NCBI GenBank assembly: GCA_039519185.1
Contig: CM076847.1
Coordinates: 21,139,251-21,203,250 of the forward strand
Direction: 5' to 3'
From: Astragalus membranaceus
Taxonomy: Eukaryota > Streptophyta > Magnoliopsida > Fabales > Fabaceae
Length of the DNA stretch: 64,000 nucleotides
The first letter of the stretch is position 1. Each line of letters opens with the position of its first letter. Under the pieces are notes generated by a model. That model searched no databases. It saw only the letters and a program-made list of their open reading frames with translations, and was not told the origin of the DNA. The position numbers and the translations under genes are program-made. Shown here in pieces: positions 33,350-42,298 of this stretch.

Positions 33350-34663
33350 TTACATACTTGCTATACAGGCATGGTTGTACTCTAACCAGTTCATACCTAA
33401 GATCACATCCAATCCGCTTAACGGCAACCAAATTAAATCAACAACAAAGTCTCTGTCGAAAATCGACAAGGGACACTCAGAACACACAAGAGAAGTACTC
33501 ACCGACCCATTAGCTGGAGTGTCGACAACCATCTCTCCATTCATAGAAGACAACGCAAGACCCAATCTTTCAACACATTCAGCAGCAATAAAACAAAGAG
33601 TAGCACCGGTATCAACAATATAAGTTAGAGGAGTACCATTAATGAAGCATGTACCTCTAATAAGTCCGCCCTCCTTAGAAGTCTCTGTCCCTACCAAAGC
33701 GAACACTCTTCCACCAGCTCGTTCCTTCTTCGGTTTCTGACACTGATTACTAATGTGTCCTCCTTCGCCACAGTTGAAACAAACCACCTCCTTATGCTCA
33801 CACCCGGACACCTCATGCCCGATCTTACCACAACGGAAACACCTATTCGTCTCAGCTTTGCACGCGTTACTCTTATGACCAGCTTTTCCACATCTGAAGC
33901 ACACAATACCAGCAGGAGCATCTCCCCCACTAGTTCTCGTACCATCAGCGTCTTGCGGTTCACCTCTACCAGCAGGAGCATCATACGGCTTTCCACGACT
34001 CTGAGACTTGCCCCTCTTCTCATTAGCAATCTTATAATGAGCATTGCTATCCTCCTCGTAGATCCTGCAGCCGTCAATCAAATCAGAAAAGGCACAGATC
34101 TTTTGATATCCAATGGCCTTCTTGATCTCTGGCCGCAACCCGATCTCAAACTTGATGCACTTTGAGAACTCAGCAGTCGCCTCACTATAATGCGGATAAA
34201 ACTTGGCTAACTCCACAAACATAGCAGCATACTCAGTAACTGAGAGGTTTCCCTGCTTCAGCTCAAGGAATTCAATTTCCTTCTTGCCCCGGACATCCTC
34301 AGAGTAATACTTCCTCATAAATTCCCTACGGAACACAACCCAAGTGATCTCTTCACCTGCAGGTACCAACCTTTGACTGGACTCTAACCACCAGTCATCA
34401 GCTTCTTCTGCCAACATATGAGTACCATAACGAACCTTCTGCGCTGGAGTGCAATCCATCACACGGAAGATCCTCTCTATCTCCTTCAGCCAAGCCAACG
34501 CTCCATCAGGGTTATACTTGCCTTTGAAGGTAGGCGGATTCTCCCTCTGAAAAGTCACCAAACTCCGAGACCCAGCATTCTCACCAACGCTCTGCTGATT
34601 CCCCAAGGCCTGTGCCATAGCCGTTATAGCAGCAGCATTAGCAGCATCATTCCTTCCAACCAT
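33350..34663 (-). CDS. Element B gag-protease (437 aa)
   Basis: This is the longest well-formed ORF in the window: start 34663, stop 33350. N-terminal segment MVGRNDAANAAAITAMAQAL; gag core around residues 55-200 (PDGALAWLKEIERIFRVMD, WVVFRREFMRKYY, VTEYAAMFVELAKFYPHY). It has three zinc knuckles CX2CX4HX4C (CFRCGKAGHKSNAC, CFRCGKIGHEVSGC, CFNCGEGGHISNQC) at about 255-310; one is the commoner number. The protease has the catalytic VDTGATLCFIA near 350 and the LDVILGMNWLE flap end. A stop follows where homologues continue into RT. The role would be nucleocapsid assembly and maturation; no RT is retained. Confidence 0.88.
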   Translation of the reverse strand: MVGRNDAANAAAITAMAQALGNQQSVGENAGSRSLVTFQRENPPTFKGKYNPDGALAWLKEIERIFRVMDCTPAQKVRYGTHMLAEEADDWWLESSQRLVPAGEEITWVVFRREFMRKYYSEDVRGKKEIEFLELKQGNLSVTEYAAMFVELAKFYPHYSEATAEFSKCIKFEIGLRPEIKKAIGYQKICAFSDLIDGCRIYEEDSNAHYKIANEKRGKSQSRGKPYDAPAGRGEPQDADGTRTSGGDAPAGIVCFRCGKAGHKSNACKAETNRCFRCGKIGHEVSGCEHKEVVCFNCGEGGHISNQCQKPKKERAGGRVFALVGTETSKEGGLIRGTCFINGTPLTYIVDTGATLCFIAAECVERLGLALSSMNGEMVVDTPANGSVSTSLVCSECPLSIFDRDFVVDLIWLPLSGLDVILGMNWLEYNHACIASM

Positions 34664-34766
34664 CTTAACTTAATACTACAGCACAAACAATAGTCAGAAT
34701 AAATTGACAATACTAGATTGTCAAATGACACAACGACTCGACAACTTGGCCGGACGTACCAAAACT

Positions 34767-34778
34767 GCTCTGATACCA
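34767..34778 (-). other. Element B primer-binding site
   Basis: The plus strand reads GCTCTGATACCA, the complement of TGGTATCAGAGC, the initiator tRNA-Met primer site also seen in array G. It sits 4 bp from the LTR end at 34783. Confidence 0.9.
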
Positions 34779-34782
34779 CTAA

Positions 34783-34823
34783 TGTAACACCCCATTTCTA
34801 CCCGGTAAAATAATGCAAAATCA
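34783..34823 (-). repeat. Element B 5' LTR remnant (about 41 bp)
   Basis: Only the last 41 bp of the LTR (complement of TGTAACACCCCATTTCTACC and onward) remain before the C integrase frame resumes. It matches the 3' LTR's end at 15147-15187. The remaining roughly 2 kb were deleted at an AGAG microhomology shared by the LTR (ATCAGAG) and the flank (GAGCC). Confidence 0.85.
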
Positions 34824-34828
34824 GAGCC

Positions 34829-35108
34829 TCCCTCAAGGAAGCGGTAGTCAAACAGAGGATAGCAACCCAGTACAGCTCAAAGGTTGTCCCAAGGGATTTT
34901 AAGGTCGGCGATCTAGTGCTTCAGAGAGCCGATGTTGGTTTAAAGAACGCTGCACAAGGAAAACTCGCCCCCAATTGGGAAAGGCCTTACCGAGTCGTTA
35001 AGTTTCTGACCTAAGACCGGTAACAGTGCTTTCGAGTTGGAAACCCTCGAGGGGAAAACGATCCTCTGGACCTGGAATGCTACCAAACCTAAAAGATATT
35101 ACATCTAG
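34829..35108 (+). pseudogene. Element C integrase C-terminal part and end of pol
   Basis: The frame interrupted at 15146 continues: SLKEAVVKQRIATQYSSKVV, then RDFKVGDLVLQRADVGLKNA and KLAPNWERPYRVVKF, the usual GPNWEGPY-type SH3-like C-terminal domain. A stop and frameshift follow (about 35010). Then come LETLEGKTILWTWNATK and KRYYI, with a TAG stop at 35106-35108, typical of Tat-like pol ends. It binds DNA in the integration complex. Confidence 0.87.
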
Positions 35109-35642
35109 CTACCGCCTGAGCCTAAGGGCACAATGTATTCCGATTTTGTAAACATTTTCCCATCTAATACATTTTACTTACTCTTCATTCATCAGCAGAT
35201 CAGATTTCCGAGGTTGAAGGGGACGATTTGGGATCGGTTAATCGATCGCCCTAAAATCCCACGCTAAATCGGAACCCGAGCCATCGAGTTCGACATCGCC
35301 CGCGACTGCGGTAGTTGCAACCTGTTGGGACGAGTTCAATCCGGGCCGATCCCCGGTAAACTGTCCCAAGGGCTACGAAGATCTTTGGGATTTGAAATCG
35401 CAAAGATTAATGGCCGAGTCTGCCATTACCCTAAAGGGCGAGTTCTATCTAGGCCCAGTCCTAGTAAACTGTCCTAAAAGCGACATATAAAAAGATTGGC
35501 CGAGGTAACTTAAAACTGGAATTATAACATAATTAAAACAAACAAAATATTACAAGTTATCCCGGATACGGCCGGGCCCTCAAATTCAAGTTTGTGATCA
35601 ATTACAAGACAAAATGCCGGCTCCATTACGAGCCCGGAACCT
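35109..35642 (+). other. Element C spacer between pol and antisense gene
   Basis: Non-coding, moderately GC-rich sequence. It contains two similar stretches with CCGATCCCCGGTAAACTGTCC and GGCCCAGTCCTAGTAAACTG (35345-35480), which look like a degenerate tandem duplication. Between the converging pol and antisense genes one would expect polyadenylation signals; none is clear. Confidence 0.5.
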
Positions 35643-36262
35643 TTACAAAAAAATGACCTCGAAGCTCTGAATTAAACATCGGAAGAAGGGGGTAAATGAA
35701 GATGTGCCCCATGGTAGCAGCATCGACCCTAATAATCCTACCCCCACCACTCCGTGATCCGGCTTCAATATCTTCTTGTCAGGAATGAAGGAAGGGAGGA
35801 TCACAGCGACCTGCTCAAGAGCATTCGCAAAGCCCAGTGCGCCCATCTCGAGGGCCTACTCTGCAGTCTCAGCCACCTACAACTCAGCTACCTTTTTCCC
35901 TTCGTTGGCGGTTTTCAATTAAGCTTCAAGCTCGGTAACTCAGTTTTGGAGGTCAGAATTGTGATCGACCCCCTTCTCTTCTTTGGCTTTCTTCAAATCA
36001 GTCTCGAGCTCAGTCACCCGATTTTGGAGGGCTAAATTTGTCTCGGTCACCTTCTTTACTTTAGCCTCAGATCCCATGAGCTGAAGTTCAAGATCTTTGA
36101 CCTTGCCAGCTGCCGAGTCTCTCTTAGTTTCCGCCTTCTCCTTGTCCTTCTTGAGGTTGGAGAGTTCTTTTCGGGCTTTGGCCAAGTCAGCCAAGGTCGA
36201 CTCTGATTTCTTCCGGGCCTCCTCCATTCGAGCCTTTTCCTCGTCCCTTTCCCTCTTGGAAT

Positions 36263-36341
36263 CTGAAGGAAAAATAACACAAGTTAAAAACATAGTTAGT
36301 TAAAGCAATAAAGCAAAGAAAAACGTGGTTTGGGATATTAC
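36263..36341 (-). other. Predicted intron in C aORF (79 bp)
   Basis: On the minus strand the donor is CCAGAG/GTAATA at 36342/36341 and the acceptor is CCTTCAG/AT at 36263/36262. Splicing joins AENRA-R to DSKRERDEEKARMEEARKK in one frame and makes a continuous coiled coil. Unspliced, the frame runs into an unrelated hydrophobic stretch. Confidence 0.7.
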
Positions 36342-36830
36342 CTCTGGCTCGGTTTTCAGCATCTTCTGTCCGCTTCTTGGTGATGTCAGCCAAGTGCCTG
36401 AAGACCTGTACAGAAGCTTCAACAGGATCGGCACAGTACTCCTCAAATGTCTTCTGTAGAAACTCGCCATCCACAGGGAAGCTCGACGACTTGCGTTTCT
36501 TTGTCATTTCCTTCCCAAGGCGGCTCTTCTTTGAGACCCGGGGAGAATCTTCTAGTCCAGACTGGATCGTTTTGTCCTGAACTTGAGAGGAAGAAACATT
36601 TTGTGGAGGGCGGAAATCCACCTGCCCCGGATTTTGCTGTCGCCTCCGATGTTGAAGATCGGCAACTTGGTCTTCAAGTTCTCCCTCCGTCACTGTATTA
36701 AGGGGAACAACATGTAGGATCTCGTCCTGCGGAGGGGTCAGCTGAGCCTCAAAACTGCTTTTTCCCAGCGCAGCTTTCCTCTCAGCCTTCTCTCTCATGG
36801 CAGCGAACTTGTCAACGGTCGACATCCTAT

Positions 36831-36918
36831 CTGCAAAACAAACGAAGTTGAAAATGAGTCAGAAAACTTGTGAAATTAGTTCGAACGAATTGGGAAAAAT
36901 CTCGGCACCCGACCCTAC
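36831..36918 (-). other. Predicted intron in C aORF (88 bp)
   Basis: The minus-strand donor is ACTTG/GTAGGG (36919/36918) and the acceptor TTTTGCAG/ATAGG (36831/36830). The join links SEVLIAL to DRMSTVDKFAAMREKAERK in frame. Confidence 0.62.
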
Positions 36919-38175
36919 CAAGTGCTATTAAAACCTCTGATTTAGTACCAGCCTGAACCGAAGTCGCGGTATCAAAACCCATGTACTTGGGGTCGGTATT
37001 GGGCACCAGATTGGCACAGTTAGTCAAGATCGCCATGGTCTCTTTATCCACTTCGCTTAACCTCCCCTTCCTGACAGTGTAGGCTTTGGGTAGACAATTG
37101 ATGTGAGCAAGGGTCCAGGAATTGTCCATCCTCGCTCTACTTTTCGACGTACTTCACGGCATCGGCATTGACAGACTCGATGAAGAAGAACTTGCCTTTC
37201 TAGCTTCCTTTCAAAGAATCGGTAAAAGGCTGGAAGATCTTGGTATTCCTTCTAGCTCAGAGGGTCACGTGCTTCTAGCGATCTATTGATCCTTTCTCAT
37301 GCCTCCTGTTTATTTTGAATAGATGAAAAAACAAATTGGCTGACACCGGCCTCTACAAATGAAGATACGTCAACTCGAAGGCTCGGAGGAAGGCCCACTA
37401 GTTGGGATGAAGTTGCGAGGGGGACAAGTTCAGCGTATCCAAAACCTCCTACTGGAGAGCGGTGAATGGAGGTCGGATATTCATGGTGGAAATCATCACC
37501 TCATACATAACAAATTTAATAGAGGATGCCAAAACGGCGACATGCTGGTCACTCGCCATGCCCTCCACATTCCAAATCTGTCATTTTTTCCCTGATATCA
37601 TGCGAGTGAGTCTGCTCATATCACTACCTTCCTCGTACAGGGATCAGATCGCCTTTAAAGACTTGGAAACCCACGAATATTCGGGTGGGGGTTGACAAAG
37701 GCAGCAGCAGTAGGGGGACATCGACCGGCCCAACCACGGTGCTGGAATACTCGTCGGCATCGCTCTCGTTGTTTCGGCTTTCCTCAGCACTTTCAGAGCC
37801 AGCCTCGGATTCAGACTCAGTTTCCTCGGACCCTCGAAAATTTGTGCTCCCTTTATCTTCAGCAGTTCAGGTAGCCTCAGACGAATCCGACACTACGACC
37901 ACGATGTCATCAGATCGGTTCTCGTTGGGTTGGTCCTCCTCCATTAGGTCATTCGTTGGAACCTCGGGAGAGCGATCTTCAACCCGAAGATCGTCATCCG
38001 CCTGATAGCTTGTGGGGCTGAATCAAGATGCTCTTGAACCTCACGCTCTGCTGCCTCGGCATTCTCGGGGAGGTTTCCCACTGGAGAGTTAGGACCGGAA
38101 GTCATTAATTTCGCAATATTCGGATGGTCAACGGTGACAACCCTGAGGGTTTATTTCGTTCTCTCCAGATCAGAC

Positions 38176-38525
38176 CTGCAGTAATGGGGGCATGCAAAGT
38201 CAGGTTTGAGCGATACAATGGGTCCGCGACCAAGTCGGAACCCGACCTGAGGACCCCCACCCTGTACAAACAGAGACAAGCTGGGGGATGTCCCAGCCAA
38301 AACAAAAACAGGGCAAAGTCACTAACCTCGAATACTAGAAGCTTGACGTAGTTGAATGTCTTTGCGAATCTTGACGATCTCACTCCACTGGAACGCAGAG
38401 ACTCTCCCCACGATATGCTAGATCAGATACTCTGAGATCGAAGCTCGGAATGACGATGTAAAGTTCGGTATTCAGAGTGAATGGCAAAGATTCAAGACAA
38501 ATGGGGATTGAACCCCTATATATAG
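38176..38525 (-). promoter_or_regulatory. C aORF promoter and 5' leader intron
   Basis: On the minus strand a TATA box CTATATATAG lies at 38516-38525, about 410 bp upstream of the aORF ATG. The leader holds a predicted GT-AG intron, 38326 to 38176 (151 bp): donor ATTCGAG/GTTAGTG, acceptor ATTACTGCAG/GTCTGATC. This gives the antisense gene its own start site, independent of the LTR. Confidence 0.5.
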
Positions 38526-38995
38526 TGGGCCAAAGGTCACGGATTGGACCGAAGCCGAAAAGACACGTCCAATCAATCGCATCAATGACACGCGCGTGAA
38601 AGTAGCGCCATCATTGCACCAGCCGCCATTGAACGGCGCGCCCAATCAACAGTATTGTTGTCAGGCGCGTGAATCGAAGCGCCATCATTGAACTGACACC
38701 TCCAACCACTCAACAGTCACCTCGATCACGCCACGTAGTAAGACCCGAATCTCGGGAGCTCTGAGGCTGGGGGCAGACACCCTCGTAGGTACAAGCCCGG
38801 CGTCGGAAAGGGTCGTGATTTAAGAACTGAATCCCCGATATTCAGCGAATGGGGGCAGAAACCCTCAGAGGTATAAGCCCGAACTTGGAGAAGGTCGATA
38901 TATTGCTCGACCATCGAATTCAAAGCATACACAAGGCTTGGACTAGCTCACAAGTCAAGCTCGGCCCTGGGTGACCTGACTTGGGGGGCAACTTT
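38526..38995 (+). other. Element C 3' untranslated region and polypurine tract
   Basis: Non-coding. Two related stretches at 38750-38800 and 38840-38890 (GGGGGCAGACACCCTCGTAGG / GGGGGCAGAAACCCTCAGAGG) are a degenerate duplication. The polypurine tract TTGGGGGGCAAC at 38981-38992 precedes the LTR start, which a CACTA insertion has displaced to 40348. Confidence 0.6.
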
Positions 38996-39309
38996 CACTA
39001 CAAGAAAAACACGTTTTTCCAGCGCAAAAATTCCGCCGAAAATGCACCAAATCTGGGGGATTTTTTGGTTCTTAAATCGTAGGTAAAACGCTCGTAGGTA
39101 ATGGTTTCTGCCGGTAATTTCCAGCGGATTTTTTCCGCCGAAAATGTGCGTTTCCAGCGGATTTTTTTTGAAGAAAAAAATAAATTTTTTTGAAAAATCC
39201 GCCGGAAATTCAAAAAATCCACCGAAAATGTTGCTGCGACATTTCCGGCAGATTTTTTTCCTAAAAAAAAAAAAATTTAATTTTTTTTTCGAATTTTATA
39301 TTTTATTAA

Positions 39310-39765
39310 ATAAGAAGTAATAAAAAATGAAAATGAAGTAGAATATGAGAAAAAATCATATAGAATAGAATGAGAAGTATTAGAGGAATTAGGATGAATA
39401 AGAATGAAAGAGAGTATGGAAAAAATAATATAGGAGAGAATAAGATTGAAGAAGTGAGAAGGAATAAGAATGAATGAGAGTATGAGAATGAAGAAACAAG
39501 AAGTGAGAAGGAAAAAGAAATGGGAAATATAGAAGAGAGATATGTAGAGAAATTTATTGAAATTGAAGAGTATGAGAAAGAAGAAATAAGAATGAAGACG
39601 TGAGAATGATTGAGAAGGAAGAAGAAAAGGGAAATGGAGAAGAGAGATATGTAGAGAAATTTATGGAGATTGAAGAGTATGAGAAAGAAGAAGAAAGATA
39701 AGATAGAGAAAATGTAGAAGAGAAATGAGAGAATGAGAAGAGTGTAGGAGAAAGTTTTATATATA
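39310..39765 (+). repeat. Purine-rich low-complexity tract in CACTA 2
   Basis: About 450 bp almost free of C, made of AGAAGAATAAGAATGAGAG-type units including two longer copies of AGAGATATGTAGAGAAATTTA (39535 and 39645). A hydrophobic minus-strand ORF (39306-39776) is its translation artefact. Confidence 0.75.
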
Positions 39766-39850
39766 GGCAATTTCAAATGGTTCCGGCGGATTTACCGACG
39801 GTTTTTTAACATTTCTCTTGGATTTTTTGAAATTTTTTATTTTTTATTTT

Positions 39851-40197
39851 GGCTAAATTATAGTTTTGGTCCCCCTATTTTCAAAAATTCAGACATTTGG
39901 TCCCCTATTTTAAAACTCAGACATTTGGTCCCCCAATTTTAAAAAATCAAAGACATTTAGTCCCAAGAGGAATTTTCAGTTTTTTATGGCTAATAATCAA
40001 AGACATTTGGTCCCTCAATTTTAAAAAATCAAAGACATTTGGTCCCCCAATTTTAAAAAATCAAAGACATTTGGTCTCTCTTTGGACTAAATGTATTTGA
40101 TTTTTTAAAATTGGGGGACCAAATGTCTGAGTCTTAAAATAGGGGGACCAAATGTCTGAATTTTTGAAAATAAGGTGACCAAAACTATAATTTAACC
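39851..40197. mobile_element. Foldback MITE 2, Mutator-like (9-bp TSD)
   Basis: A 347-bp element with inverted arms GGCTAAATTATAGTTTTGGT and the complement at its right end (CCAAAACTATAATTTAACC). The interior has repeated CATTTGGTCCCCCAATTTT units in inverted arrangement. It is flanked by perfect 9-bp TTTTATTTT at 39842-39850 and 40198-40206. Its terminal sequence is similar to MITE 1 (GGCTTAATTTTAG), so both belong to one foldback family. Confidence 0.88.
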
Positions 40198-40347
40198 TTT
40201 TATTTTTTTAAAAAAAATCCGCCGGAAATGTAGTGACGAAAAACAAATCCGCCGGAAAGACAATTTTTTCCGCTGGAAATGCCAAATTTCCGTCGGAACT
40301 GTTCCAGCGGAAAAAATCCGCCGGTAATACGCGAGTTTCTTGTAGTG

Positions 40348-40681
40348 TGTTACGGATTAGGCCGCGTCCCTTATTAGCTGAGGCCCAATACCAGTGGGAA
40401 GTCTATGAACGAATTGTTAAGATCTAAACCCTAGATCGGACGACTCTAATCAATTAGGTCAAACACACCTTTGACTCTATAAATAAGCATTAAATACAGT
40501 GCTCAATGTATGCACACTGACCAACATTCTTACCTGTAATCAATTCACTCGCTGACTTGAGCATCGAAGTGTCCTTGAAGGTACCACCCCACCTTGGATC
40601 GGAACGGAGCTCAGTTGACCAAGACCTACTACTACCAACTATCTCGGATAGTCCACGGATTCAGAGATACGGTACAGAACA
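40348..40681 (+). repeat. Element C 3' LTR (334 bp)
   Basis: It starts TGTTACGGATTAGGCC and ends GGTACAGAACA. The TATA box CTATAAATAA is at about 40477-40487, and a short leader follows. The final 137 bp match the 5' LTR remnant at 7249-7385. Confidence 0.85.
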
Positions 40682-41157
40682 AATATCATATTAAATAAGG
40701 GGAGAAGAGGAGTTTTAATGTAGGGAGGGATTGAGATTTAATTTCATATAATCTTTGGTTGAGAGTAGGGGAGTCTTACGATCATCTTCCCTAGAGAGGA
40801 AAAGGACCGAACACGTGAATACTAGAAATCACACAAGAGTATGAGAAAAATGGAATGTGATCCGTTTATTGGCCTCTCAAGACTGTATTTATTTTACAAG
40901 GTACATTAAGGTGATTACTATACTTAATGGCCGAGTTGACCGTTACAGACAAGGAGGAGGGAAATCAGGGATATTTCCCTCTGATCACGCCGTCATTCTA
41001 TATTGGGAGAGGTAAATGGGAGATTTTTGTAGCCGGCCGGTCAATCATGCCGGGAGGTCTCTCTGTAGCCGAGCATATGTGTATACCGGCCGGTCCGGTT
41101 GGGAACAAGGAGGGAAGCATATGGGACACAAGAGGGGAGTGTTTTCTTGTTTGGTTT
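40682..41157. other. Unassigned sequence between elements C and D
   Basis: 476 bp not attributable to C or D. It has GGCCGGCCGGTC-type motifs (41030-41040 and 41087-41097) in an LTR-like context, but I see no termini, domain or repeat partner in the window. It may be a remnant of an older LTR into which D inserted. Confidence 0.4.
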
Positions 41158-42000
41158 TGTTGTCGTCAAACACTTTAGTCCTAGCCATGGAATCGGCCAG
41201 AGGTTTGGACAATTAGTGCTTTCTCTTTCTTCAAGCGATTGCGCCGAGGAAGGAACTCTATTCCTCAACTATGGGTTCCCTAACTCCTCCAAAGAATTGT
41301 TAGGTTAGGTGTGAAGGGGACATGTGGATTGGAATATCTACAAAACTAAGAATGCATAAAGAAAAAGCAATAAAGAAAGATAAAATAAGTAAAGACTTGT
41401 GCATTGATTGATGTGTGTCTTTAAAATGTACATGTGTTACTATATATATACATGAGCCTTCGTTGGCCACTATTCGAGCCTACATCTTCCCACTGTTGGA
41501 TTAACCGTGATCGACGGTTCTAATTAAGCCTTACCCTAGAAACTCGGAGTCCACTCCTCCACGACATCACTAGCACTGTTAGTGGGGAAAAACTCTAGTC
41601 ATTTCTTTTTCTTCGGAGTCCTCTGCTCATTGACCTTAACCGCTCAAATTTAGTATGTCCACATGCATTGAATACTTGCGCTCCAAGAAAGTATTCCACG
41701 CCTCGGCCACAACCCTCCTCGGTCGTGCCTCACTTCAGCCTTCAACCGTTGGTTCCTCAGCCAAATCATTCAGTGGTCGAGGCTTCCTCCATTCGAGTCT
41801 TGTGGTACCTCGGTGCCTTATCTTCATTCTTTCAAGGCTTCCAAATATCTTATTCTTCTATTTCCAGCCGGAATATACTCCATGTTGTAGCAAGTATTTT
41901 CTCTGCCCTAGTGTTCTTATAATTTCCCCGACGCCTGTTTTGGCCCTAAACCCTCTTCATTGCCTCGGCCAACAACTCACTTTATTTTAAGTGTAAACCA
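41158..42000 (-). repeat. Element D 3' LTR (843 bp)
   Basis: On the minus strand it starts TGGTTTACACTTAAAATAAA (42000), after the polypurine-like AAATAGGGGAGCA (42001-42013), and ends GTTTGACGACAACA at 41158. Its end matches the 5' LTR at 63960 (GTTTTCGTCAAACACTTT on the plus strand). A TATA-like TATATATATAG is on the minus strand at 41440-41450. Confidence 0.82.
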
Positions 42001-42195
42001 ATGCTCCCCTATTTGCGTTGTTGTCCAGCCGAGTGGATGTGAATGACGTACGGTGCGAAAAATGAAACGACAGGCTACATCATTTATGACGATTAGCCGT
42101 TACGTCATTCATTAGACGTGTGACGGCATATCTTTTTCCGCGAATCGATGGGCGGAGCACCAGTTCCCAAGCGTTTTAATCATTTCCCTCGAAGG

Positions 42196-42205
42196 CTATA
42201 AATAG
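42196..42205 (+). promoter_or_regulatory. D aORF TATA box
   Basis: CTATAAATAG lies 94 bp upstream of the aORF start at 42299, in a leader without upstream ATG in good context. It is on the plus strand, opposite to the transcription direction of D's gag-pol, so it would drive the antisense gene separately from the LTR. Confidence 0.6.
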
Positions 42206-42298
42206 CTATTTAGACACGCTAGAGTCCGTGTTTACCTTCGTCTTCTAAATTACTCCTGCAACTTTTTCTAGTTCCTCACTTTTTCTCAGCACGCGAGC

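Larger units (their letters stand above)
15147..34823 (-). mobile_element. Element B: Tekay-like chromovirus deletion derivative
   Basis: B lies on the minus strand inside C's integrase. From its 5' end (right) to 3' end (left): 41-bp remnant of the 5' LTR (34783-34823), PBS (34767-34778), gag-protease, integrase tail with chromodomain, polypurine tract, 3' LTR (32972 to 15147, split by element A). The left flank is GAGCC (15142-15146); the right flank is GAGCC (34824-34828), a 5-bp target duplication. C's integrase frame resumes directly after it. RT, RNase H and the integrase core are deleted, so B depended on a helper. Confidence 0.87.
35643..38105 (-). pseudogene. Element C antisense ORF (aORF), gypsy-transposon-type coiled-coil protein
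   Basis: It runs opposite to gag-pol, from ATG at 38105 to a stop at 35643. N-terminus MTSGPNSPVGNLPENAEA, then an acidic segment (SDDIVVVVSDSSEA, EETESESEAGSES); a domain with LNLSPSQLHPN, WAFLRAFEL and FFHLFKINRR, which matches the plant family annotated as putative gypsy-type transposon (Transposase_28); a middle domain MDNSWTLAHINCLPKAYTVR; a basic linker; a long coiled coil (KRERDEEKARMEEARKKSES to LETDLKKAKEEKG); and a tail ALEQVAVILPSFIPDKKILK. Predicted introns: 36831-36918 and 36263-36341 (GT-AG, joining in frame). Several frameshifts and stops. The function is unknown. Confidence 0.72.
38996..40347. mobile_element. CACTA-type non-autonomous transposon 2
   Basis: The ends are CACTACAAGAAA (38996) and TTTCTTGTAGTG (to 40347), a perfect 12-bp inverted repeat. 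Subterminal repeats of TTTCCAGCGGA / CCGCCGGAAAT occur at both ends (39015-39250, 40215-40330). The middle has a purine-rich AGAAGAGTATGAGAATGAAG stretch (39310-39760) and a nested MITE. The 3-bp flanks are TTT (38993-38995) and TGT (40348-40350), a near-match target duplication. It inserted at the first bases of C's 3' LTR. Confidence 0.88.
7249..40681 (+). mobile_element. Element C: Tat-like Ty3/gypsy retrotransposon, multiply interrupted
   Basis: C is an autonomous-type gypsy element reduced to pseudogenes. Order: truncated 5' LTR, PBS, gag, protease, RT, RNase H, second RNase H, integrase, antisense ORF, 3' LTR. The gag motif CRYHRSNGHDTNCCNALKED, the RT signature YLDDM, the RGIEANPDKC-type thumb and a second RNase H domain starting NNQAEYEACIEGLRLA point to the Tat-like lineage. 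Insertions: CACTA 7808-9886, MITE 12514-12934, element B 15147-34823, CACTA 38996-40347. Many frameshifts and stops make it the oldest large element in the left half. Confidence 0.85.

Noticed and set aside
33755..34693. Plus-strand ORFs of 91-136 residues
   Set aside because: They are antisense shadows of element B's gag-protease frame.
39306..39776. 156-residue hydrophobic membrane-like ORF on the minus strand
   Set aside because: It is the complement of a purine-rich low-complexity tract in a CACTA element.
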